A stretch of 64,000 nt of DNA from Halobacillus mangrovi (GTDB lineage: Bacteria > Bacillota > Bacilli > Bacillales > Halobacillaceae), in NCBI RefSeq assembly GCF_002097535.1, contig NZ_CP020772.1, forward strand, positions 2,976,001-3,040,000. The letters are read 5' to 3'. Under the pieces are notes generated by a model that did no database searches, was not told where the DNA came from, and saw nothing but the letters and a program-made list of their open reading frames with translations. The position numbers and the translations under genes were made by a program. Shown piece after piece: positions 43,177 through 52,221 of this stretch (its first letter is position 1; every line of letters begins with the position of its first letter).

Positions 43177-43302
43177 GTGAAAAAAGCTGGCGTAAGCAGA
43201 CAAACCATTTTCTATCTGGAAAATAACGGGTATAACCCATCTCTAATATTGGCGTTTGAAATTGCACGCTTATTTGAAAGAGATATCAATGAAAGCACAT
43301 AG
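43177..43302 (+). pseudogene. 3' remnant of an Xre-family HTH regulator
   Basis: The frame reads KKAGVSRQTIFYLENNGY then NPSLILAFEIARLFERDI, the recognition helix and downstream helices of small Xre/Cro regulators. The first two helices (about 25 residues) are missing; the sequence upstream is a terminator. A GTG behind AGGAG at 43177 could start a 41-residue peptide, but it would lack a complete HTH. Most likely a decayed gene. Confidence 0.75.
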
Positions 43303-43309
43303 CCCACTA

Positions 43310-44563
43310 TTAAGCAAACGCATTTTCTGTATTCCCTTGCCCCTTTTCAGATTTCGAACTCTCGATAAATTTCAAGACTAACCACAGTAATAAGAGCCCG
43401 ACTCCACCCGCTATAAAAAAGCTTATATTCAAAAATTTATCCATTACAAGCGACATACCAGGGGGCCCAAAAGCAACTCCAACGAACCTTGCTGAGCTGT
43501 AAAAAGAAGAAATGGTTCCTCTTTCTTCTTTTTCAATCCCCTCAGTTATTAGAGCATCCAGTACAGGCAGGGTAGCTCCCATAGCGATGCCGAACAAACT
43601 TGTGACTCCAAGGAGCAGTATCAACTTTTCGCTCGTGTACCCGACGAAAACGACACTGCCTGAAATTACAATCAAGCTGATCATTAAAACTCTCTTCATT
43701 GTTTTAAGGTTATCTTTAATTTTCTTTCCAGCTATATAGGAGGCTCCACATAATCCGAGGAGTGGAACTGCAAGAATTAATCCTTTCTTAACTCCATAAA
43801 TATCGTGGATTTTCTCAAGAATATCCGATAAAAAGAACAAGACAGCAAATAACAGAAACATTAAATAAACACCGACTAAAAATACGGTATAAATCCATCT
43901 GCCCTCTTTTTTAAAAATGTCTTTTGTTTTACGTGCAAAAGCTTTAAATTTCACAGGTTCGTCTTTTTTCTTCGGAACTTTAATAAAAAAGAAGACAAGT
44001 ACTATAGATATCAAACTGAAAAAGGATATTGAAAAAAACGGAAGAAACCATAAAAACGCAGCAAAAGCTGCTCCTAAAATTGGACTTAATACTTTTCCAA
44101 AGGTATTCGAGGTTTCGATCAATCCAAGGCAAGAACTTGTTTTTTCATCATTTCCTTTATAAAGGTCCCCTACTAAAGGGAGAATGATAGGCGTCGCTCC
44201 AGCTGCTCCGATACCTTGAAGAATACGTCCAATCAGAATCCATGTATAAGGGTCATTCCCTTTCCAAGAAGCAAATCCTGCGATGATTCCTCCTATCAAA
44301 GCAAGAATTAAACTAGGCAGAATGACTATCTTTCTACCAAAACGGTCGGACAAATATCCCGCGACAGGTATTAAAAAAATGGCAGCTAACGAATAGCTCG
44401 TAATGATCATACTGGACTGAAAAGAAGTAATGTCCACTTTCTTTTCAAATATCGGTAGTACAGGGATTAACATAGAGTTCCCTAGAGTCATGACTAAAGG
44501 AATGGATGCCATGCTGACTAAGCACCATCTCCCTACTTTTTGTTCATTTTCCGAATGTTCCAT
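43310..44563 (-). CDS. MFS efflux transporter
   Basis: A 417-residue, 12-helix major facilitator. Motif A GYLSDRFGRKIVIL lies between helices 2 and 3. RILQGIGAAGATPIILPLVG resembles the drug:H+ antiporter motif near helix 4. A long central loop (KVPKKKDEPVKFKAFARKTK) separates the halves. Substrate unknown; multidrug or metabolite export is inferred. ATG about 8 bases after a weak AGGTAG. It is convergent with the Xre remnant, which may have been its regulator. Confidence 0.88.
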   Translation of the reverse strand: MEHSENEQKVGRWCLVSMASIPLVMTLGNSMLIPVLPIFEKKVDITSFQSSMIITSYSLAAIFLIPVAGYLSDRFGRKIVILPSLILALIGGIIAGFASWKGNDPYTWILIGRILQGIGAAGATPIILPLVGDLYKGNDEKTSSCLGLIETSNTFGKVLSPILGAAFAAFLWFLPFFSISFFSLISIVLVFFFIKVPKKKDEPVKFKAFARKTKDIFKKEGRWIYTVFLVGVYLMFLLFAVLFFLSDILEKIHDIYGVKKGLILAVPLLGLCGASYIAGKKIKDNLKTMKRVLMISLIVISGSVVFVGYTSEKLILLLGVTSLFGIAMGATLPVLDALITEGIEKEERGTISSFYSSARFVGVAFGPPGMSLVMDKFLNISFFIAGGVGLLLLWLVLKFIESSKSEKGQGNTENAFA

Positions 44564-44659
44564 CTTCCAATCTCTACCTCCTCAATTTTACCTTTGCAGA
44601 GTTCCATTTCCGCTCATTCCTGTGAAGAACAAAAAGGCTTTAGAAATTAATCTACCAAC

Positions 44660-44866
44660 CTATACACGGATAACCATATAATCTCCATTGTTCAACTGAA
44701 CAACATCAGCTTTCATTGCTTTGGCAATATCCACTGTCATTTCCTTAGAAGCTTCCATACTTTCAGCAAATAATGTGAGACAACTGCTCGCAAGAACTCG
44801 CTCCTTCTTAATCGTTACATAGGCTAAAACTTCATATTGCGGCTTCATAGTTGACTCTCTGCCCAT
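44660..44866 (-). CDS. Capping-complex subunit for YIEGIA
   Basis: A 68-residue protein (EVLAYVTIKKERVLASSCLT; ADVVQLNNGDYMVIRV), matching the small partner encoded with YIEGIA membrane proteins. It starts directly after the YIEGIA stop, with AAAGGAGG inside that gene's end, so the two are coupled. Role in sporulation is inferred from the family. Confidence 0.8.
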   Translation of the reverse strand: MGRESTMKPQYEVLAYVTIKKERVLASSCLTLFAESMEASKEMTVDIAKAMKADVVQLNNGDYMVIRV

Positions 44867-45778
44867 TTACTTTTCCTCCTTTACATCTGTCTTCATTACG
44901 CGATGTGATTTTTTTGTGCTTTCAAGAAGTGGACACTTCTTGACCACCTCAATCAGGGCATCAATATCCTGCTTGATCGGCACAAGCGTAATTACAACCC
45001 GGCCCTTTTCATAGTCTTTCCTTGTAAAATGGTAACGTTTATTTCCTAATGCTCTAGTTGCTTCAAACAACGCAGCCTGTCTTTGCCCGAAATTATCAAG
45101 ATTGATTCGGTAGTGGTTTTCGTTTGGATAAATAACCACTGTTAATCCTTCTTCTTTAAATAGAGTGGCAGCATTGTCCGTGCCTAGGAGATTACTGACG
45201 AAGATTCCATCAACAAACAGACTTGAGTCCTTAACTTCTACCCTTCCTTCCTCGACTTGAGCAATATCACCAATACTTTTACCTTTGGTGAAATGCTTAA
45301 GGAAAAAAAGCACAACGAGACCGATCAAAACACCAACAGCTGTAGCAAAAGCGAGTTGAAAGGACAAGGAAGATATAGTTAAAGACACGACAAACGAAGT
45401 AATGAATGCAATATAGTTTCTTGCTTCAAACGTTTTAGCGATCCCATCAATATAAGCATCCCCTCGATAGGTGTACTCTGTATTTTCTAATTCACTCAAG
45501 CTTTCTTTCTCCATTTTCCTAACGTCTCTAAATTGTTGTAATGCGAGAGTTAAAAATGTGACGGCCACAAAGTTTTTACTCATTAAGGCAGGAATAGCTA
45601 CAGCCCCTAGAGCCGAAGCGACAAAACCTGTAATTAAATGGATCAAGTACCCATTTGGATAACTCGGGTATTGACGATAATCTTCTTTTAGTAACCATAC
45701 TCTTCCAAGCGTCCCGATAATAACAGCCGTAATGATAATACTTAATTGATCTGCAGGTAAACTGAGTTGATCTTCCAT
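44867..45778 (-). CDS. YIEGIA-domain membrane protein
   Basis: About 303 residues with roughly five helices in the first 180 residues, and a cytoplasmic C-terminal domain (VEVKDSSLFVDGIFVSNLLG). The diagnostic YIDGIAKTFEARNYIAF lies between helices. I prefer the ATG at 45778 with AGGAG 8 bases upstream; a TTG 42 bases earlier lacks a ribosome site. Related B. subtilis YphB is sporulation-associated; function here is inferred. Confidence 0.85.
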   Translation of the reverse strand: MEDQLSLPADQLSIIITAVIIGTLGRVWLLKEDYRQYPSYPNGYLIHLITGFVASALGAVAIPALMSKNFVAVTFLTLALQQFRDVRKMEKESLSELENTEYTYRGDAYIDGIAKTFEARNYIAFITSFVVSLTISSLSFQLAFATAVGVLIGLVVLFFLKHFTKGKSIGDIAQVEEGRVEVKDSSLFVDGIFVSNLLGTDNAATLFKEEGLTVVIYPNENHYRINLDNFGQRQAALFEATRALGNKRYHFTRKDYEKGRVVITLVPIKQDIDALIEVVKKCPLLESTKKSHRVMKTDVKEEK

Positions 45779-45848
45779 CCAGTTCACTCCTAACCAAAGA
45801 GTTGCCTTTATTCTTTCCAATAAAAATAGGATAACTCCCTTTACTTCA

Positions 45849-45888
45849 TAAAAAAGCAGGCTGCCGGGTCAAAAACTCGGCAGCCTGC
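45849..45888 (-). terminator. Terminator of the alcohol dehydrogenase gene
   Basis: Perfect 11-bp stem GCAGGCTGCCG / CGGCAGCCTGC, followed on the minus strand by TTTTTTAT. Confidence 0.9.
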
Positions 45889-45927
45889 GCATGAAACTTA
45901 TACAAGGATAATTGCTTATATTAGGTT

Positions 45928-47091
45928 TTATAGAGAGCTCTTCAAGATCTCCTTCACGTTCTCACTATTTAGCTCCTTATAGGTGCCTACCCCTGGTTTA
46001 ATAAAGGTTTTCTCTACAATGGAGTCAAAATCCTGATCGGTAATATCATAATCCTTGAAGGTGCTTGGTGCGCCTAATGATGTCCAGAACTTCCTCAGTG
46101 CTGCAGCACCTTCAAGAGCGACCTGTTTATCTTCTTTACCTGCAGGATCGACACCAAAAACATTAACCGCCAACTGTTTCACACGGCTGGGATCTTCTTC
46201 TAAAACATGCTCAAGCCAGTTAGGGAAAAGAATCGCCAGTCCGCCACCGTGTGGAATATCATAGATGGCAGAAACAGCGTGCTCAATCCTATGAGTAGCC
46301 CAGTCTCCTCCATCTGTACCATTCATTAGAGTACCATTGAAAGCTGTGGTACTTAAGTACATCATCGTTTCCCGATATTCGAAGGACTGCAGGTTCTTCA
46401 TGAGCTTTGGTCCCGTTTCAATGGCAGTACGAAGTAACGATTCGATAAACCCGTCAATCATTGGGGTGTTGAACGTACGGTGGAAATAATGCTCAAGGGC
46501 ATGGGACATGCTGTCTACTATGCCGTAAACCGTCTGATCCTCAGGTACAGTAAATGTGTACTCAGGATTTAAGATAGAGAATGTGGGATATACGTGTGGA
46601 GAGCCCCATCCGAGCTTATCATTTGTTTCCCAATTCGTAATTACAGACACGTCATTCATTTCTGAGCCTGTTGCTGCTAAAGTTAACACCGTGCCAATGG
46701 GAAGCGCACGTTCTATCGGAGCTTTTTGTGTAATTAAGTCCCATACATCTCCATCGTAAACTGCTCCAGCGGCAATAGCCTTCGTACAATCAATGACGCT
46801 CCCGCCGCCAACAGCCAAAAGAAAATCAATTCCTTCTTGTTTGCACAGCTTTACACCTTTCCTCACTGTCTTTAACCGAGGATTAGGCTCGACACCTGAC
46901 AGTTCATGGATCTCTGCGTCAACCTCTTTCAACTTATCCATGACGTCATTGTAGACCCCATTACGCTTAATGCTTCCTCCACCATATATAATTAAAACTT
47001 TCAAACCTTTTTTTAATTCATTTGAAATCTGTTCAATTTGTCCTCTACCAAAGTAAAGCTTTGTCGGATTATATTGTAAAAAATTATTCAT
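45928..47091 (-). CDS. Iron-containing alcohol dehydrogenase (YugJ/BDH type)
   Basis: A 387-residue group III dehydrogenase. NAD(P)-binding [16 protein letters not shown] near residue 95. Metal ligands are Asp and His in [15 protein letters not shown] and His in [14 protein letters not shown]. Similar to B. subtilis YugJ, annotated as NADH-dependent butanol dehydrogenase; real substrates are probably aldehydes. ATG behind GAGGTGA. Next to a LacI regulator on the same strand, possibly its controller. Confidence 0.92.
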   Translation of the reverse strand: MNNFLQYNPTKLYFGRGQIEQISNELKKGLKVLIIYGGGSIKRNGVYNDVMDKLKEVDAEIHELSGVEPNPRLKTVRKGVKLCKQEGIDFLLAVGGGSVIDCTKAIAAGAVYDGDVWDLITQKAPIERALPIGTVLTLAATGSEMNDVSVITNWETNDKLGWGSPHVYPTFSILNPEYTFTVPEDQTVYGIVDSMSHALEHYFHRTFNTPMIDGFIESLLRTAIETGPKLMKNLQSFEYRETMMYLSTTAFNGTLMNGTDGGDWATHRIEHAVSAIYDIPHGGGLAILFPNWLEHVLEEDPSRVKQLAVNVFGVDPAGKEDKQVALEGAAALRKFWTSLGAPSTFKDYDITDQDFDSIVEKTFIKPGVGTYKELNSENVKEILKSSL

Positions 47092-47301
47092 GATGTCACC
47101 TCATTGATTGTTTATAATATACACTATCAAAAAGTACGATATCCTCTGACTAGTTAGAAAAGAAGAGATCAATAGCTAGAATGTGAGGGCAAAAATAACT
47201 TCGATCCGAATCTTTCTAATTGAAAGTCATATATGAATTGTGTAAATGAATGAAAGTTAGTCAGTCCCTAGCACAAGGTCTGGGCTTGGAACTTTTTTAA
47301 T

Positions 47302-47330
47302 AACAAAAAAATCCACACGAAGTGGATTTT
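47302..47330 (-). terminator. Terminator of the LacI gene
   Basis: AAAATCCAC / GTGGATTTT stem overlapping the stop codon, followed on the minus strand by TTTTTTTG. Confidence 0.82.
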
Positions 47331-48342
47331 AGTGTACAGATAATTTTCTTCTTTTAGTTGAATTACGAATAAGCAGTTCATGATCAAACACATATTCTCT
47401 TGGATAATGGGTCCCCGGATGCAACAACTGCTGCAGTAATATTTCTACTGCTTTGTTGGCCATCTGCTTAACAGGCTGTTCCACTGTTGTAACTGAAGGA
47501 ACCATTAACAGTGAGATCATTTGATTATCAAACCCGACCACAGCCAGGTCGTGAGGGATTTCCCAATCATTTTGGCTTGCTTCATATATAATTCCTGCCG
47601 CTACTTCATCTGATCCTGTAAAAACCCCATCAATATATGGATGATTTTCTTTAATGAAATGAAAGACCTTCTGCCCATCTTTGACATCAAGGGCCCAATC
47701 AATATTCAAGTCCTCTATCTTGGTTGTACCCTTATCTTTTAGTGCTTCCTCGAACCCTTTTCTACGCTGGGATGTCAAATGACTATTAGGCCCGCCGCTA
47801 ACATACGCAATATGATTACATCCTTGCTCCATCAAGTGTAAAGTGGCTTCATAGGACGCCTTTTTATGATCCATATGCACAGTTGGAACAGGTGTGCCTT
47901 CCATGTACTCGTTGCAAACAACGATTGGTCCTGATTCTAAATATGGTTCAACATCGTCCCAATTATTTATGATGGAGGCCATAATGACTCCATCTACTTG
48001 TTTTGTTTTTAACAGCTGTAAATAATCCATCTCTTTTTTCTCGGAATCATGAGTTTGACAAACAATAACTTGATAACCCCATTCAGAGGCCTTCTCTTCC
48101 ATTGATTCAATTAAATTTCCAAAGAACGGGTTTGTTATTCTTGGTAAGAGTACGGCGATGGTTTCTGTACGTTGACTTCTGAGTCTGCGGGCTGATGAAT
48201 TGGGGACGTAACCAAGATCATTCATGGCTTGGATGATTCGCTGTTTTTTCTCTTCTGTGACATAAGGCTGGTCGTTGATCACGCGGGATACGGTTGTTCT
48301 GGATAACCCAGCCAATTTTGCTACATCTTCAATCGTAGCCAT
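47329..48342 (-). CDS. LacI/GalR-family transcription regulator
   Basis: 337 residues. N-terminal HTH and hinge ATIEDVAKLAGLSRTTVSRV, followed by a periplasmic-binding-type effector domain (TNPFFGNLIESMEEKASEWG; VSGGPNSHLTSQRRKGFEEA; GFDNQMISLLMVPSVTTVEQ). I chose the ATG at 48342 behind AGGGGG. Effector unknown. A LacI-type operator overlaps its promoter start region, suggesting autoregulation. Confidence 0.92.
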   Translation of the reverse strand: MATIEDVAKLAGLSRTTVSRVINDQPYVTEEKKQRIIQAMNDLGYVPNSSARRLRSQRTETIAVLLPRITNPFFGNLIESMEEKASEWGYQVIVCQTHDSEKKEMDYLQLLKTKQVDGVIMASIINNWDDVEPYLESGPIVVCNEYMEGTPVPTVHMDHKKASYEATLHLMEQGCNHIAYVSGGPNSHLTSQRRKGFEEALKDKGTTKIEDLNIDWALDVKDGQKVFHFIKENHPYIDGVFTGSDEVAAGIIYEASQNDWEIPHDLAVVGFDNQMISLLMVPSVTTVEQPVKQMANKAVEILLQQLLHPGTHYPREYVFDHELLIRNSTKRRKLSVH

Positions 48343-48375
48343 ACTTATTCCCCCTACTGATAATCTAGCAAACAT

Positions 48376-48389
48376 TGAAAACGCTTCCA
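48376..48389 (-). promoter_or_regulatory. LacI-family operator / cre-like site
   Basis: TGGAAGCGTTTTCA on the minus strand, one mismatch from the cre consensus. It covers the likely start site of the LacI gene. Confidence 0.7.
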
Positions 48390-48395
48390 TATAAA

Positions 48396-48424
48396 ATCAT
48401 ACTAATCCTTCCAATTTGTTGCAA
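48396..48424 (-). promoter_or_regulatory. Sigma-A promoter of the LacI gene
   Basis: Minus strand TTGCAA, 17 bases, TATGAT. Confidence 0.7.
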
Positions 48425-48536
48425 GTCTTTTCACAAAATAAAGAACTTAAAATTCAGTTGATTCCTATCTATGTAGCTCAAGTGGACCTTAACACGACTT
48501 CGATCTCTAACTAAATCCTCCTATTCCCTGAAGACT

Positions 48537-48605
48537 CACTGTCTAGGCTTTCTAAGGTCCGTTGCGTGATAAGTGTTAGGGTTGGCTGGAAAATCTCGAA
48601 GCAAG
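48537..48605. repeat. Degenerate left end of the dispersed palindrome, copy E
   Basis: TAAGGTCCGTTGCGTGATAA then TTAGGGTTGGCTGGAAAATC parallel the left outer flank of copies B and F. The interior and right arm are missing. Apart from this, 48425-48681 shows nothing recognisable. Confidence 0.6.
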
Positions 48606-48681
48606 TTCTTCAATAACATTGCTATTTTATGTATTATCTCCTAATGCAAAGAAATCAAGCACTGACAAGTTCAAAAACAAT

Positions 48682-48709
48682 AAAACTGCTGTGATCCCAC
48701 AGCAGTTTT
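48682..48709 (-). terminator. Terminator of hemY
   Basis: Perfect 12-bp stem AAAACTGCTGTG / CACAGCAGTTTT. Confidence 0.9.
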
Positions 48710-48717
48710 TAGAATAA

Positions 48718-50121
48718 TTATTGAAGATAGTCTAGTACTTGTTGTACAGCTGCTTCTCCCTGATCGATACAATCTGGAAGTCCGATACCTCGATAGGAAC
48801 CACCAGCGAGATAAACACCTGGGAGGTGCTCTTTCATTTCACCGGTAATGGTCTCTAACCGTTCGTTATGACCGACTTTGTATTGAGGCATCGCATCATG
48901 CCAGCGTGTTACGATCGAAAAGTCAGGACGCTCCGTAATGTCCATCGTCTGGTTCAAATCTCGAAGACAGATTTCAACAATTTCTTCATCCGATAAGTCG
49001 ACCACTTCTTGGTCATCTGGTTTTCCGACGTAGCAGCGCAGCAACACTTTACCTTCTGGTGTGGAATGCGGCCACTTTTTATGCGTCCATGTACATGCTG
49101 TTATTCGAAAATCACTGTTTCGAGATACGACAAATCCTGTACCATCGATATCTTTTTTAATAGCTGAAGCATCAAACGCCATAGCAACGTTGGCTACAGA
49201 GGTGGCATTCTTTTCTTTAAAAGGAGCCATGAATTCATATTGAGTCAACATTCGTTGTGCCGCAAAGTGAGGGACAGCAAGAATAACCGCATCTGCTTCT
49301 TGGACAGTTCCATTACTAAGCAATAAGTGATAACCTTCTTTATGTTTCTCTATGTGGTTCACTTGGATGTTCTTTTGAACAACTCCAGGATCAAGGGCGT
49401 CCTCAATTGCATTAACAAGCGAGCCAAGACCATTTTCAAGGGTACGGAACATACTTGGTTTCTTCTCACCTTTTTTCGGCTTTTTCATAGGATATTTCTT
49501 TCTTAATCCCTTGATCAGGCTTCCATAATGTTGTTCAAAGTCATAAAACATCGGGAAAGTCGACTGCAGACTTAACTCATCGATATCGCCTGCATAAATC
49601 CCTGATAAAAGAGGCTCGATCAAATTCTCTACCACTTCATTTCCCAGCCTGCGGCGGAAAAACAACCCAAGAGATTGATCTCCATCTATTTGTTTCTTTT
49701 GCTTTACAAGGTCCTGGGCGGCTCTAATTTTGCCCGTAGGACTGAATAAGCCTGAGAAAAGGAATGGACGGATTCTTGTCGGGATTCCCATAAAGGACCC
49801 ACTCGGCATTGGGTGAAGCTTCCCGTTGACAAGAATGTATGACTGACCCGTACCATTAGGCACGAGCTGATCTCCTAAACCAACCGCCTGAGCTAATCTT
49901 GCTGCACTTTCTTTACGAGCCAGGAAAGAGTCAGGCCCCCGTTCAATAGTGAACCCATCTCTTTGTACCGTGTCGATTTTACCGCCTAGGTGGTCGCTTG
50001 CCTCTAACAATTGAATATCAATCGGTAGATTTCCATTTTGCTTTTCTTTTTGTAAGTAGTAAGCGGCCGTCAGTCCGGAGATCCCACCGCCGATAATGAC
50101 GACCTGTTTTGGTTCAGACAT
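48718..50121 (-). CDS. hemY: Coproporphyrinogen III oxidase (HemY/CgoX)
   Basis: A 467-residue FAD protein. Dinucleotide-binding VVIIGGGISGLTAAYYLQ at the N-terminus; C-terminal YLAGGSYRGIGLPDCIDQGE. In Gram-positive bacteria it oxidises coproporphyrinogen III to coproporphyrin III in the coproporphyrin-dependent heme route. Third gene of hemE-hemH-hemY; it begins 1 base after the hemH stop. Confidence 0.96.
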   Translation of the reverse strand: MSEPKQVVIIGGGISGLTAAYYLQKEKQNGNLPIDIQLLEASDHLGGKIDTVQRDGFTIERGPDSFLARKESAARLAQAVGLGDQLVPNGTGQSYILVNGKLHPMPSGSFMGIPTRIRPFLFSGLFSPTGKIRAAQDLVKQKKQIDGDQSLGLFFRRRLGNEVVENLIEPLLSGIYAGDIDELSLQSTFPMFYDFEQHYGSLIKGLRKKYPMKKPKKGEKKPSMFRTLENGLGSLVNAIEDALDPGVVQKNIQVNHIEKHKEGYHLLLSNGTVQEADAVILAVPHFAAQRMLTQYEFMAPFKEKNATSVANVAMAFDASAIKKDIDGTGFVVSRNSDFRITACTWTHKKWPHSTPEGKVLLRCYVGKPDDQEVVDLSDEEIVEICLRDLNQTMDITERPDFSIVTRWHDAMPQYKVGHNERLETITGEMKEHLPGVYLAGGSYRGIGLPDCIDQGEAAVQQVLDYLQ

Positions 50122-50122
50122 A

Positions 50123-51061
50123 TTATCCCTGCTCTTTCACTTTGTCTAATACAACGTTTGCCAGTGTACGGATAAACTTTGGATGAGTGTTAGGCATTTC
50201 AGGACGGTAATAATTCGCACCAATTTCATCACAGACAACCTTACATTCATAATCATTGTCGTATAGAACTTCAAGATGATCAGATACGAATCCGACTGGA
50301 GCATATACAAAAGATGTATATCCTTTTTCATTGTAAAGCTCACTTGTCAAGTCTTGAACATCCGGCCCAATCCACGGATCAGGCGTATTGCCTTCACTTT
50401 GCCAACCGATTTCATACTGAGTAATCCCAGTGGCATCAGAAATTAGTTCAGCCGTTTTTTTCAGCTGATCAGGGTAAGGGTCTCCCCCTTCGAGAATTTT
50501 CATTGGCAAGCTATGAGCAGAAACGATCAGACAGGCTTTCTGTTTTTCTTCTTCACTCATTTTTGCGTATTCTTCATTGATTTTTTCTTTCCAATAATCG
50601 ATGAATCCAGGAGCATCATACCAGCTTTCAACTGAACGAATGGTGATTCCATGCTTGTCAGCTTCTTCCTGTGCACGTCCATTGTAGGATTTAACACTGT
50701 ACGTAGAATAGTGAGGGGCAAGAACAATGGATACAGCTTCTATAATGCCGTCTTTTTCCATCGCTTCAACTGCATCCTCCACGAATGGTTCAATATGCTT
50801 TAAACCTAAGTATAGTTTGAATTCTACTTCATTCTGAAGCTTATTCAATTCCTTTTCCAATGCTTTTCCTTGATCTTCTGTAATACGCGCTAAAGGAGAA
50901 ATGCCTCCGATTGCATCATAACGATCTCTCAAGTCTTGTAACATTTCATCGGAAGGCTTGCGACCTCTGCGGATGTGGGTATAATATCTTTCAAGATCTT
51001 CTTCCTTATAAGGTGTTCCATAAGCCATGACCAATAGGCCCATTTGTTTTTTTGCCATCAT
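50123..51061 (-). CDS. hemH: Coproporphyrin ferrochelatase (HemH/CpfC)
   Basis: 312 residues; inserts Fe2+ into coproporphyrin [23 protein letters not shown] start, active-site His in [14 protein letters not shown], and [16 protein letters not shown] with the conserved Glu in the C-terminal part. ATG behind GAGGTGA. Lies 10 bp after hemE; soluble monomer expected. Confidence 0.96.
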   Translation of the reverse strand: MMAKKQMGLLVMAYGTPYKEEDLERYYTHIRRGRKPSDEMLQDLRDRYDAIGGISPLARITEDQGKALEKELNKLQNEVEFKLYLGLKHIEPFVEDAVEAMEKDGIIEAVSIVLAPHYSTYSVKSYNGRAQEEADKHGITIRSVESWYDAPGFIDYWKEKINEEYAKMSEEEKQKACLIVSAHSLPMKILEGGDPYPDQLKKTAELISDATGITQYEIGWQSEGNTPDPWIGPDVQDLTSELYNEKGYTSFVYAPVGFVSDHLEVLYDNDYECKVVCDEIGANYYRPEMPNTHPKFIRTLANVVLDKVKEQG

Positions 51062-51071
51062 TGTTCACCTC

Positions 51072-52109
51072 TTATCTAGTTTTAGAATAATCATGAATCA
51101 AGTTTGTCAACCGTTTCAGTGTTTCAGGCTGAATATCCGGAGTAACCCCATGACCAAGATTGAAAATATGAGCAGGATGTTGTCTTCCTTCATCTATAAT
51201 ACTCTTCGCACGTTCTTCGATCACGTTCCAATCGGCCAATAATGTGGAGGGATCAAGATTTCCTTGAAGAGGTTTAGTAATTCCCTGTTCACGGGCTTCT
51301 GTAATTGACATTCTCCAGTCCAGTCCAAGTACGTCAATTGGAAGCTCATTCCATTCCAAAGCTAGATGGCGAGCACCCACTCCGAATAAAATCAAAGGGA
51401 CGCCTTCTTCTTGAAGCTCACGGAAGATCCGCTCCATAACAGGCTTAATGTACGTTCGGTAATCTGCTGCATTCAAAGCCCCTACCCATGAGTCAAAAAT
51501 TTGGATAGCACTTGCGCCTGCTGCCACCTGGGCACGTACATAAGTAATAACCATATCGGCTAATTTTTCCATTAAGGAGAACCAAGCCATCGGCTCGCTA
51601 TACATAAGAGCTTTTGTTTTATTGTAATTCTTAGAAGGTCCTCCCTCAATCATATAGCTCGCAAGCGTAAATGGAGCTCCACTGAACCCAATCAACGGAA
51701 CATTCAACTGCTCCTTTGTCAAAAGACGAATCGTATCCAGCACATATGGAACATCAGATTCGGGATCAATGGTTCCCAGCTTTTCAATATCCGCTTTTGT
51801 ACGAGTAGGATTATGAATCACTGGTCCGATTCCTTTTTTAATTTCCACATCCACTCCGATCGCTGGAAGCGGAGACATAATGTCTTTATAGAGAATAGCA
51901 GCATCGACTCCATATTGTTCAACAGGCAGACGTGTGACATAAGCGCACAGCTCGGGCTGATGAGTAATCTCAAATAAAGAATACTTTTCCTTTAATTTAC
52001 GGTATTCAGGCTGCGACCTTCCCGCCTGACGCATGAACCACACGGGTGTATGGTCTGTTTTTTCTCCACGAAAGGCTCTGAGAATCGTATCGTTTTCAAT
52101 TTTTTTCAT
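51072..52109 (-). CDS. hemE: Uroporphyrinogen decarboxylase
   Basis: A 345-residue enzyme forming coproporphyrinogen III from uroporphyrinogen [19 protein letters not shown] near residue 22 and [15 protein letters not shown] near residue 74 are the family signatures. First gene of hemEHY, downstream of pbpF as in B. subtilis. Confidence 0.97.
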   Translation of the reverse strand: MKKIENDTILRAFRGEKTDHTPVWFMRQAGRSQPEYRKLKEKYSLFEITHQPELCAYVTRLPVEQYGVDAAILYKDIMSPLPAIGVDVEIKKGIGPVIHNPTRTKADIEKLGTIDPESDVPYVLDTIRLLTKEQLNVPLIGFSGAPFTLASYMIEGGPSKNYNKTKALMYSEPMAWFSLMEKLADMVITYVRAQVAAGASAIQIFDSWVGALNAADYRTYIKPVMERIFRELQEEGVPLILFGVGARHLALEWNELPIDVLGLDWRMSITEAREQGITKPLQGNLDPSTLLADWNVIEERAKSIIDEGRQHPAHIFNLGHGVTPDIQPETLKRLTNLIHDYSKTR

Positions 52110-52221
52110 GGTTATATGCTCCTTTATTCACGTTCAAATCAATCATCCGTTATCCACTATACCGATTTATGACCATTCTGTATAGAACGATCGCGTATTT
52201 GTCACGATATTGTTCATTTTT

